Below, piece after piece: positions 36,843-48,129 of a DNA stretch of 64,000 nucleotides (position 1 is the stretch's first letter; every line of letters starts with the position of its first letter). This DNA is from Udeniomyces pyricola (lineage: Eukaryota; Basidiomycota; Tremellomycetes; Cystofilobasidiales; Mrakiaceae). Position numbers and translations under genes: made by a program. The notes below the pieces were generated by a model. That model did no database searches, was not told the origin of the DNA, and saw only the letters and a program-made list of their open reading frames with translations. The stretch is from NCBI GenBank assembly GCA_039545295.1, contig BCIK01000019.1:297789-361788 (forward strand), given 5' to 3'.

Positions 36843-38771
36843 ATGTCTCTATTTCCTGCTTTCTCCGACCTGCACACGTCTGGCTACCGACTCATCACGG
36901 ATTTGCCTCTCGTCCATTTCCGGACGCGTCCCTTTCCTTTGCCCCGGTCTCTTCTACATCCCTCGACAGAGTCAGACACCCTTCCTCCTCTGTTGAGTAG
37001 GATCGCCGACAAGGCCGGTCTGCCCAGTGGCGAAAAGATTGGCCAGAAGGATGGTTGGAAACTGGCGTATTCACATGGAGGCAAGCGTTTTGCTCTCGAC
37101 GATGGTGAGTCGGCCGGCCAGCTCTCCTCCCTCTCGAAATCAATGACGTAGGAAGGAAAGGGGAGGAAGGGTGACCAGCCATCCAGCCATCTAGAGGTCC
37201 TCTACGCCGACGCGCACTTAAGATAACACTAGCTGATTCCGATGGCCTGCCTCGTCTGTCGCTTCGCTATGTGCCACGTGCATACTGCTGGGAAATGTTC
37301 TGGTCTTGCATCTCTGCTGATGTCGTCACCTTGTCGCGCATCCGATTCGCGTGTCCGTCTGCCTCTCTTCTTCGCTCCTCGCCTTCTGCCTTGCTCAGAG
37401 GACGACTTTGGGATCTTCCTCTCGCGTTACCCCCCCAAGTCGACCGACGAGGAGCCCGATCTCTACCTCGTCGCTCCATCTTCCGCCTCCAAGGGATCTT
37501 CCACCGCCATCAACGGCGACAAGAGCAAGAAGTTTGAGCAACAGCAGCAGACCCCCTCTCAAGGTCAGACGACCGGTGGCTCCAAAAAGGTGTCGAGCGC
37601 GTCCAAGCCTGCCCCTCAGCATCAAGACTCTCCCCAGCATCAATTGACGCGCACATCCAACGCGACGTACGTCATGTCGAACCCGCTCATCTCACACCTT
37701 CCGACGCATACCTCCAAGCCGTCGCCAATTCCGACGCCACTCGCGCCTCCCCCTCCGATGCGCTCGTCGTCCCCGCCCGCTTCGGTCCGATCCAAGTCGG
37801 GCAAGACCCAAACGCCCGCTCACCTCATCAACCATCCGCCCCACCATCATTTGAACCAAGTCTCTCACCCAAGCTTGACCAACACCCAGCTCGAGCCGGA
37901 CCGTCGCTCGGCCGCGCTTGCGCTTGCGCAGCAGCAGAAGGAAGCTGGCAAGTCGCTCACGCACAAGAAGGAATGGGAGGAGTTCCACGGTACCAATGGG
38001 GTCAGGACCATCATGGGCTCCATCGGACCCGTAGAGAACGTGAGGATGCTCATGAAGGCGGGATACAAGCACGTCTATCTTAGCCGCAAGTTTGCCCTCG
38101 CCAATGGGTTCATCCCCAAGGGTACGTTTGATCCCTTTATTCTTGGACTGTTATCCGCACGACCGGTCAGCGTTTCCACGGGTCGACAGAAGGATTTTTT
38201 TACACGTTTCTTTGGTTGACATGTTGACACGTTCCAACCTTTCCTTGCTCTATCCCTCCCCCCCTTTTTTTTTCTCTGTACACTCTTTCTCAGACGCTGC
38301 CCCTGGATGGTACGGCTACGGCGGTCTCGTCAACCTCGGTCGTTGGCCCATCAAAGTCGGCTCCAAGACACAGACGCACTCTGTCATGCTCTCGGAGGAA
38401 GTTCACTTTGACGTCATCCTCGGTCGAAGCTGGCAGGAATCCATGGGCATCAAGACGGACCCGCTTGATCAGACGAACGTAATGCTCATGGGCTCAGGTG
38501 GGGCCGAGCCGGAGAAAATCCCGTGCGATGTCGTACTCATCAAGGATGGAAGGTATGTCTGCTTGTCTGTTTGGTGCTCGTTACGTCTGACAGGAGGACA
38601 AATGGGAGACGAGATGTAGAGCGATTCCTTCTTCACGTTTTATCGCTTCGGCTCTTTGGTTTCAATCGATGTGGGTGGTGACCTATCAGCTAACCGACTG
38701 CGCTCTTTGGATGTATTTGTCTTCGTTTACACTCTCCTCATCCCAGGGGCGAGCACGTCACTGTCACCTAA
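36843..38771 (+). CDS. Protein with PB1-like N terminus and a retropepsin-like domain lacking the catalytic Asp
   Basis: Four exons join in phase: 36843-37104, 37399-38121, 38294-38552, 38747-38771 (422 aa). The N-terminal 120 residues look like a ubiquitin/PB1-type fold: VHFRTRPFPLP, LLSRIADKAGLPS, KRFALDDEDDFGIFLSRYP. The middle (about 125-270) is Ser/Pro/Gln/His-rich and disordered. The C-terminal 140 residues align by eye with retroelement aspartic proteases. NVRMLMKAGYKHVYLSRKFA matches the strand that normally carries Asp-Thr-Gly, here Lys-Ala-Gly at residues 307-309. YGYGGLVNLGRWPIKVG resembles the flap region and HFDVILGRSW the ILG strand. It should therefore be proteolytically inactive. 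Function is unknown; a domesticated binding domain is an inference. The last exon is 25 nt. An earlier start with an extra leader exon at 36780 is possible. Confidence 0.82.
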
Positions 38772-39882
38772 GGCTATTTCCGCCCCTTTCTCTCTTTATT
38801 CTTATGTCCTTTTGTGTGCTTCCTCTTCTATTCCCCTTCGGTACGAGCCTTTGGTTTCGCCTACCTTGCTCGAACTATCCTCTCCATATCATTCATGATC
38901 TCTCATAAGCCGTTTCTCTTCCTGTCTGATCTTTCTGTCTCAAACCTCTTTTTTTTTCAAAGGCAACAACGTACCGCAGCTCTTAGCTGATGTAGCCTTC
39001 TACCTACACCCCAGTAATCTGCGTTGATCTGATCTGCTCCTTTTATTCAAGCTGCCCTTTGTGCTTTTCCATTTTTGAATTCTTTTTTTTTACCTTAATC
39101 GTGCCTTGATTGGTCGTACGGTGTGTCTCGCAGCTACCGCTATAAGTCAGCTGCTTATAAGTTCGCTGATGATATCTATCCTTTGTCCGGTCGTATTTAT
39201 GCGCTATGTTCGTTGGTAAAGATTCTATGCACTGCAGATATGTGTGAGCGTCATCTACGTGTGCGTCTGCTACGACGTACGGCTGACATGATGTGACTGT
39301 ATTATACATTATATATATATGTATATATATATAGTATGTAAATGGCTTCTGTGATCATCGAGGCGCTGTCGATCTGGATGGGAGTATGATGAGTCTATCC
39401 TTGGAGCAGCAGCAAATATGATGATAAATTGTACTCTATATATAGTGCGTTGTGTACATGGGTTATAGCTAGGACAAGGTAGCATGTATAATAGTTGCAA
39501 CATATTTAGAATATGGCTGCACGGAGTAGCCCGGCCGGTTCCCATCAATGTTCAACCGTTCCGACTCGAGCATGACATGCATGACATAAGGTCGGTGACA
39601 GACACAACAAAGAAAGTAACGTATACGTAACTAATATATGTTACTGGCGTGCCTTTGTATCACAACCCAGCGCAGCCCTGCGCCCTGCGGGGATGTTCTT
39701 ACGGTGGAGCTTCTTCCGGGCCTTCGGACATGCGAGCGAATATCACATCTTCCTGTTTCCCTTCCGAACGTCCGTCGCCCGCTTACCATAGTTTGGTCCG
39801 CCCTAGCCTGACGTCTGCTCTCTACCTTGTCCCTCCCAACAGCTGGCTCACCATCATAATATTGTCCGCAGGACTCACCTAT
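38772..39882. promoter_or_regulatory. Intergenic region upstream of the Zn2Cys6 transcription factor
   Basis: More than 1 kb with no supported gene. TA-rich alternating tracts occur at 39308-39334. A CCGCAG acceptor-like site precedes the chosen ATG at 39883, and an in-frame open stretch extends upstream to 39649, so a leader intron or a longer N terminus is possible. Confidence 0.5.
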
Positions 39883-42800
39883 ATGAGCATCATCCCCTTA
39901 GCTGACCCATCACCCACTCCCACCAACGGTGCTGCTACCGCTTCGACCGATACTGCCGGTTCCCACAATCTCACTACCGCCACCAATCATCCTACACAAG
40001 TAACACGTCCCCTCCCCCCTTCACTCCACACCAACTCTTCGTCCGGATCTTCCTCGCCCTCATCCGTGGGTCCTCTATCCATGACAGTCCCCCTAGAGCA
40101 CATCGCATCAACATCACTTCCGCCTCCCGTTTCGCCATCCACGACAGGTCCAGCTGCCGCAGGTCCCTCACCGACTCGTCCACCCCCGTTGGCATCCTCG
40201 TCAGCGACGTCTGTGCAATCACCTCGATCGCCTTCCGCCCTCGCTTATTCATCTCGCGATCGCCTCATTGCTCTTGTTCCATCCCAATCTACCGGGCCAA
40301 ACGGAGGAAGTAGTGAAGGCATCACTGAAACCGTCGATGATAGTGGAGGATCCTCTGGTCGGGTCCATCAATCAAACGCCTTTGCTCCTTCGTTGCAATC
40401 CCAACAGCACGTTCTCCGTCAATCGACATACCCACCTCACAACGCGTCGTCGTCTCTTTTGTCAGCAACAACCAAAGATGGCAGTGGAGGAGGGTTTGGA
40501 GGAAGAGGAATCCCTAATTCATCACCACACCAGCAGCCTAGCCAGCACTCGCTCTCCGCAGGTCCGAGTGAGTATAACCTGGCCACGACGACGACGACGA
40601 ACCAGTATGGGGCACCGATAGGGCCGTATGGGTACGGAATCGACAGGTGGGTAGACATGGCTTGGCTTAAGGCTGGATTAGATTAGGACAAAATGGATGT
40701 ACACCGTTATAAGAGGAATTTCATCATGTTGATCTCGGTTCTTTCTTAATCCCTCTGTGTTCTTCCCCCCCCCCCTTCCCTTCTCTTCTTACCTAAATCG
40801 GCCATCATCATTTGCTCGCTCTCGCTCGAAATACATAGCCAGTCATTCGTGTCTTCACCTGGATCTTACCTTTCTTATACGACGGCGGCGAACTTACCTA
40901 ACCATCCAACCCATATGATTCCCTCGTCTTATTACAACGTTGATCATCGGCACCCTCGATACCCCACCCATCCCTCTTCGCTTTCCGCATCCAGTGCTCC
41001 CGATCTGACTACCGCCTCCAAACGTCCTGCTCTGCAAGCCTTCTCGTCCGACACGTCTGGGGGCGAGGAGAAGGCGCCATCTAACGGGGACCATCAGGGA
41101 GGAACAGGCGGAGGAGCAGGGGACCAGGGTACTTCATCGTCATCATCATCATCATCACTTATTCCTCCGGCCATCGCTACGGCTCATGCGCCCGTCATCA
41201 CGGGCTCTCATGACCATTCGACCATTTCGGATCCGGACGAGCCCAAGGGCAAAACCAAGAAGCGAAAGAGTATTGTGTCCAAGGGTGGGGTGACTACCGA
41301 CGGAGTCGAGTCAAAAGGAGAAAGTCAAGCAGGCCAAATGACGTCCGAAGGCACAGGAGAAGGAAGAGTTATCGGAGTTGTCAGGGTAGAAGCGGAAAAG
41401 GAAGAGGCAGAGAAACGGAATAAGACGAGTCGGGCGTGCGACGTTTGCAGGGGGAAGAAGACTCGATGCGATATTTTACCGGATATCGAACCGCAGATAT
41501 GCAGGTATTGTCAAAACGTACGTGTGTGGTTGGTGTGCGTTGTTTTGGGTGGCGATGCTATGGGATTTTGGGGTATGGACTTGAGTAGGGGGAAGGGTAA
41601 GGGGATGTGCATATGCGCTTGGTGCTTTGCTCAGTTCAGTTCAGTGTCTATGATGCTAAACCTGACGCATTCTTCTCTCTCTCTCTCTTCGTGTGCCTTG
41701 CGTATGAAACNCNNCGCNCCCCCCCCCCCCCTCACCTTCTTCGCACCTCATAACGACCTGATACTGCTTCTTCGTACCCTTGCTTCTTTCCGTTCCATCT
41801 CCGAATTCTCCTTGACTCTAGAACGAACTCAAATGTACCTTTAATCTCCCGATCAGCGAGACACGGTTCAAAAAGAAGCGCGAGCAGGAAAAGGCACAGG
41901 CCGCCGCTGCCGCTAACCTTTTACTGTCTGCCGTGGGCAGGGGAGGACCGACTGGCTTGGGCCCGTCGGTCCCTGGAGGGGGATCTAAGCGGGAGCGGTC
42001 TAGTACGGGAAGGGGCGGACTAGGTGGAGAAGCCGTCAGCGATGATGGCATGGAAAGGATGACAAAGAATCGACGGGTCGTGAGTAGGAATGAGACGACA
42101 GGCGATGGAAGGAGCCACCATCTTCAGCACCACTCGTACCCTCATCTACCACCTCATCAACATCAGCAGTCGAGGCATGCTAGATTCGATGGGGGTGGCG
42201 ATTCCTCGCCGAATGGGTCCCGGGGTGGAATGTCGAGCTCGACGGTCGACACGTCTCTGTTTGAAGGAAGGGAGCTTGGAGGACATGGTCACCCGGGAAG
42301 TCCTGCTCTACCTCACTCGGCCACGCCAGGTAGTACGTCGAGCGGCACGTTTGGGAGGGAAGAGAGACTCAATGCTCGCGTACAAGGTCAGTGAACGCCT
42401 TCAGTTCAAGGTCTTGTCATCATAGGTCTGGGTAGCAACGCTTTGTTTTTACCTGGTCCCAAACAATGATGAACTAACGGACTTTCTTGGTACCTCATCT
42501 ATGCGTCTATCCTCGCAACTCTAATCATTTTTGGGAACGGAAAATCTCCAGGTCCCACCTCGGTTGCATTCTTGCTTCATTCGACGGCGACCATCCCGAC
42601 TCAAGCGTACACCACCTACGATCTTCGGTTTAACACCTCCTTTGAAGTCTCTGCTTCCGGTGATGGTCTCATCAAGATCTATCAACCTCAGGCCCCGTCT
42701 ACACCTGCTTCCTTCGGTCCTCCCTCCCCTTTCCCATTGGGCAACTCTCCGGCTGCGGTTGCGGCGGCGTCTGTCATAAGTGCGACGGCTAGTGGCGGTA

Positions 42801-45800
42801 GCGTTGGTGGAGGAGGCATCAACATTCCTTCTCCAACACCGGTGTTTAGTCTACCAGCGAGTATCGAGCAACATTTACCTCCAGAAATCATTCAGGACCT
42901 TGTCAATACGTACTTTGATGAGGTCGCCCCGCTGTTTCCGGTGATTAGTCGAAAGGAGTTCTTAGAGGAGAAGAACCCATCACCGTTGATGTTGTTCTCG
43001 ATTGCGGGCGTGGCGGCAACGTGAGTTGGAATTTCTCTTGGTTGTTTTTCTTGTGTGCGAGGGAAAAGGTGGGGAGGGCAGGGGGGGGGGGGAGTGATGA
43101 AGGTGACGCGGCGGCGGGATCTAAACAATCCACCAAGCGTCCTCGTAATTCGGAGCTGACGTTCATTCATGTCTGCCTCCACTCTGAACTCCTTCCCTGG
43201 GTCTCTTCGCTGCTTTCTCGTCTGTATATGGCTGCGTATGCATCGTTGGAACGGACAATCGACAGTCGACGCCATTACTCGAGAGAAGTATTCAATTCTC
43301 TTCGGACGGCCATCAACGGCATCATCAAGGTTCGAACGACCCATTTTTGTTCACCTTTGTCATCTCGTCTCTACTGTGATCTTGTCCTGCTGCAGCTTCT
43401 TCTCCATATTTTCTTCGGACCTTGAAGGATTGGCTCTGAGTCCCTTGTCTTCCGCCTCCCTCCCTTTCTTACCATCTTTGTCTTGTCCTCTCGTTCAACT
43501 CATGTCTATTTATCTGGAGAACAGTCCAACGACGTCCTGTCGGACGGCTCGCTTCGCAACATCCAAAGCCTCCTCATTCTCAGCACCGTAGGGGACCTCC
43601 ATGCCCAACCCCAATCGATGGCCGTCAGCGCGGCGAGCATGCGGTTAAGCGTCGCTATCCGAATGGTCAGTTGATCATTCGCTCATATGCTTACGGGCTG
43701 CTCGCCTGGTAAAACTGATGGTGACGCTAGCGAAGCAAGAATCATGTTGGACGCTTGGGGCTGGATAGGTCTTCTGCTTTCAATTTGACTGACGGGTCTC
43801 CTTTTTCTTTCTTTTCATCCGTGCATTATGCCGGGTGATTTTTTTTGTTCTTCTTTTGTCTTGGGTGTGTGTGTGGATGTGTGATGAACTCTAGGCTCAA
43901 GACTTGGGTTTGCATCGGGATGAGATCCTCAAGACCGACCCAGTCCACCTCGAGCTTCGTCGACGCGTTTGGTCCGCTTGTGTCATCATGGATAGATGGT
44001 CTGTTCCTTGATATCAAGCAGAAGAAGAGGAATCAGAATAGAATGAGGTCGTCCTCCTGACACCCCTGACTCTTACTCTCCTCGGTTTGTTACGGGGTTT
44101 TCCCTTCTTTCTGCTCTCACTACTTTCCTCCTTGCTCATATCATAGGTACGCTGCCTCGTTAGGTCTACCACTCATCATCGATTTGCTCGATTGCAATTG
44201 CCTGCTGCCTTCGCCCGACGAAGTCAGAGAGGATGGAACGCCGATGTACCCCACCCTGCCAGGCGAGGAAAGACCGTACTTGTACATGAGCGAGTTGCTC
44301 AAGCTGAGCATCTTGCTCGGCAGGATTACGAAGGTACGTCGTGGTTTGGCTCACCCTTTTCTTGCTTCTTGTTTAAGTGTGTGCGTGTGTGTGCAGGAAT
44401 TGGATGGTTGAAGAAAGGAGTGAGATGGCTGGGAGATTCAGTCTAGGCAGCCCCCCGGACCAAACGTCGTAGAATGGCTGATGGAAACCATATCAAATCT
44501 CTCTTTTGGTTTTTCTTTCTTCTCCTTCTTCTTCTTCATCGAATTATAGTTGATCTACGGGTTCGTCCATTGCTCCTTCGCTCCTGGCCGAAATCCTCCG
44601 TGTTTTTACCGCGCTCGCGTTCTCCCACCTACACCGCAACACCGCATGTTTGTATTGACAACCTCTTCAAAAACGAAAACAAAACGTTTTCTACCTTGAA
44701 CATCACTTTTGCAGTCCGACCGGCCTCAAATTTGTCAATGACCAGCAACTCGAGAGCTTGCTGGCCGATTTACGGTCGTGGAAAACATACTTACCGGAGA
44801 ACTTGAGATTTCAAGGCTCAAAGTCGTCGCTTCAAGCTGGTTCGGATCGACTTTTTTTTTTCTTTTCTTTTTTCCTTGTGCATTCGTCGTGTGATTGACT
44901 GCCGACACGATGTAGTTGAGCTGATATCAAACATTGTCTTTTCCCTTTGCAACAGGTCTGCTACACCTCTATTACACCTGCATCCAGTTTCTTTTCTTCA
45001 GGGGTGTGTCTATTTGGCCTCGTTCTTGTGCCGTTTCTCTTTGCTTGAGATCTTTTCTACGTCATCTTTCCCTCTCTGATCCGTTTGACTTCTTTTCATG
45101 ACTGACCGTCCCTCATCGACTATACCTCTGGGATATTCACTCGATCTCCTTCTTCGCCTCCTTCATACTTCTCGAAATAGTCTTGTACGTCTAATTTCCT
45201 CCCCTGTCATCCCATGATTCCCATACATATTCTGCTACAGATCATTTGATCGACTGATCTTGCTTGTTGGTTCTTGTGTTCTCATCTCTCTCACGCGCCT
45301 CTATTATTCTCGGGATGTTAGCATGCGCATCTCATACCAATGCCCTCAGCACCTCCGGTTCTCCCTTGATATCGAGACGTGGACGGAACTCCAAGGGTGG
45401 AGCAGTCAAGTCATTGATTGGCTTGAATTGAACTCGTATGTGCTTTCTTTGTTCAGTCTCTCTAGACGTTCTACATTGATCGGTATGTGGAGAGGGGAGT
45501 AACGAATCGAAAGGAAGGAGGAGGGGTTGTTGGCTCCAGACTGACACGTTTCCAACCCAAACCCCAATTTCGACCTTCTTCTTTCTTACCGTTCTGTGTG
45601 AAGCTCGGCTATGGACACCATGTTCTTGAGTTCATATAGCTCCGTCTCGATCGCTCTCATTCAATATCATACTTGGGCGAGACGAAAAGATCACGCCGCG
45701 AGGGAATCCCTCCGAAAACTCAAGGGAATCGCTCGTCAATGGGAGGTTAGTCTGTCTTGCCTTCTGTCTTTGTTTTTTTCTCTTTTTTTTTCGCTTGAAT

Positions 45801-47478
45801 GTCGGAGATAGGCTCTCCCTTCGTTTCCCTAACACGTCATCTTGGTTTGTTTAATTTCCTTGCTGGGCTTGTGATTTTGGTTTTGCGCTTGATTTCGTAT
45901 TGGTCTTAAATAATTTTGTGTTGAAAGCTTGCGGTCCAGCCGGACCACATGAGTATCCGACGCAAGACGATGGAAGTCATGTCGTTGCTCTATGATGCGG
46001 CTAGGCATGTTCATACCCCGGATGCCCCGACGGATACTCCTCGGCTTGTGCGTAACCTCGGGTTTTTGGTCTCTTTAGTCAGAAACTGCCAACGCTGATC
46101 GGTTCTATCTGTCTTTTGTGTCTATTTCCTTGTTCGCCGCTTCTGGCTCCATTGGTTTTTCAATTGTCTTGCGATCAGAACCCGACTCATGGCGTGAGCA
46201 ACAATCGACCCGATCTCGACCCTATCGTCAAGTATCTCCCTGACGCCCGACGACCCGGCGGAGGCGTCTTTGTGAGCGAGCAAGCGAGCCGATTCGTCCA
46301 GGAGGGACTTCCTGAGAGCAACGTCGTCCGACCAAGCAGCGCCATCTACCCGTCTCGAGGCTATGGTGCGAACGAGTTGGCGGCTGTCTATGGAGGATCG
46401 GCAGGGGGGAACGGTATGCCTGGCGGGGGCAGTGCTGGATTTGGATTCCAGGCGTTCAATGTCAATCCGAAGATTGGATCGAACATCTTCCAAGGGTTTC
46501 TGGTAAGTGCTGACTTGGAAGGTGACGAGGAAGAGAGAGAGGAAGGTTAAGCCAGTGGTGGGGGAGAAATTGATTCCCAGGGTTTATAGGGGTGAAGGGT
46601 AGGGATCGAGCAGCAGAAGCAGCAGTAGTAGTAGTTGTAGGCGTGGTCGCCGCCGATATCAGCCTTCTCATCAACGTCCATCGCCATCTTCTCTTCTCTT
46701 CCAGCAGGAGCCACAACAGTCGGATATACAGTCCTCTTCAAATCTACAGCAGCATCAGCAACTGCAGGAGCAGTATCAGCAGCAACTACAACAACTGCAA
46801 CAACAACAACTACAACAACAGCGGCCACCATTAGCCCCACCTACCCCATCCCAATCGCAGCCGCCGTACGCCTCTCAACAACAAATTCTGTCCTATTCTT
46901 CCGCTCCGACACCCAACGCAAACCTGCTATTAGATGACCCCGAGTTGGGAAGTCTTATGTTCCTCAATGACTATTCGTTTGGAAACGGCAACATTGGCGG
47001 TGGGTTTGAAGGAATGGACCCGCAACAAGTCCAACCGGCTTTGCTCGAAGGCTTGCCCGGTCAGCTGTTGGATTGGGGGGCGTGGGATAGCGTGAGTTCT
47101 TCGTCTTCTCCTTCTCCTTCGTTTAATCTCTTCTGTCAAGAAAAAAAAACCCCCAAAGAAAAGTAAAAGAGAACCTGTTTGACTGCAAATCTCAAACCCT
47201 CTTTCAATTCTTTTCCTCTTCGATTTCTCTTCCCTTTTTTTCTCTCTTCTGATCCAATCCTTTGCCCTTACTCCATTGCTCTCGGTCACTCGCCCCTAAC
47301 GTGCTCCTCCCTTCTTGTTCTTCCTCTGCTTTTCTCTTTGTTTTCACCTCAAACACACACACACACATACACAATGCAGTTCTTTTCGCGGCTCGAGTTA
47401 CCGCAAGATTCGTCCCCTCAGGAAGTCCCTCCCCCGGTGGTTTCGAACCTGACCGATTACAACAACTTGCCGAGTTGA
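39883..47478 (+). CDS. Zn2Cys6 fungal transcription factor
   Basis: DNA-binding regulator with an N-terminal Zn2Cys6 cluster and a central fungal-specific transcription factor domain of the xylanolytic-activator type; its target pathway cannot be told from sequence. Seventeen exons join in phase: 39883-40646, 40839-41517, 41822-42386, 42552-43020, 43266-43329, 43525-43665, 43895-43998, 44147-44333, 44550-44560, 44715-44839, 44956-45007, 45322-45435, 45604-45745, 45928-46047, 46179-46502, 46705-47091, 47380-47478 (1448 aa). The cluster (C455-C486) is CDVCRGKKTRC, then CRYCQNNELKC, followed by a basic KKKR linker. The regulatory domain (about 790-1260) includes AQDLGLHRDE, RRRVWSACVIMDRWYAASLGLP, MRISYQCPQHLRFSL and QYHTWARRKDH. 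Gln-rich and Ser-rich flanks could act as activation regions. Single undetermined bases at 41711-41718 fall in the intron that splits the zinc cluster. Confidence 0.93.
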
Positions 47479-48129
47479 GCGCGAAGAGGGGGGCAGGGCT
47501 GGGAGGATTGTCGAATGGCTAGGACGTTTTGCTGGAAGTGACTGGGAGGTGAAGGAGAGAGAGAGGGATGCCCTGAGAAGGCGGAGGCGATGAGCATGGG
47601 AGCTCGATCAGCCAGTCAGTCAGGCCGGGGATGGGGGGAGGGGGGGATTTTCGATGATGCCGCAAGACTATATAGGCTATTAGGGATATTGAGTAATGAA
47701 TTAATGAGGTTCTTCCATCATTCCCTGTTTGATTGCAGAGCTTTTCTGATGATCAGCAGATCTCTCGTTTCGCCCGTGGTTGGGCTATATGACTCTTGGT
47801 TTCCTTTGTAGGTTGGCACAACTCTGTCTGAACAGATCGGACCCTTAATAGCAAGTATACATTTCCGCGGGATGTTGGAAAGAGGAAAGAAAAAGGAGAA
47901 ACCAACAATGATGCATATACATTGTATATATATATATAGGGCCAGATGGGCAATGCTCGACAAAGCTTGGGAGAAGAAACCGATTGTGTGAATTTACATG
48001 TCATCATCCATCCATTCAACCATCCATCCGCACGAGCATCAATCCATCATACAAAAGGAAAGGCATGCTTCCCTTCTCAGGTATTCGTAGCTAATCTTTC
48101 TTTCCTTTTCTTTTTTGGTTCGTTTGTCC
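47479..48129. other. Convergent intergenic region (transcription factor / RING protein)
   Basis: Two 3' flanks with a TA tract at 47925-47938 and CATC repeats at 48004-48030. No gene is supported. Confidence 0.55.
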
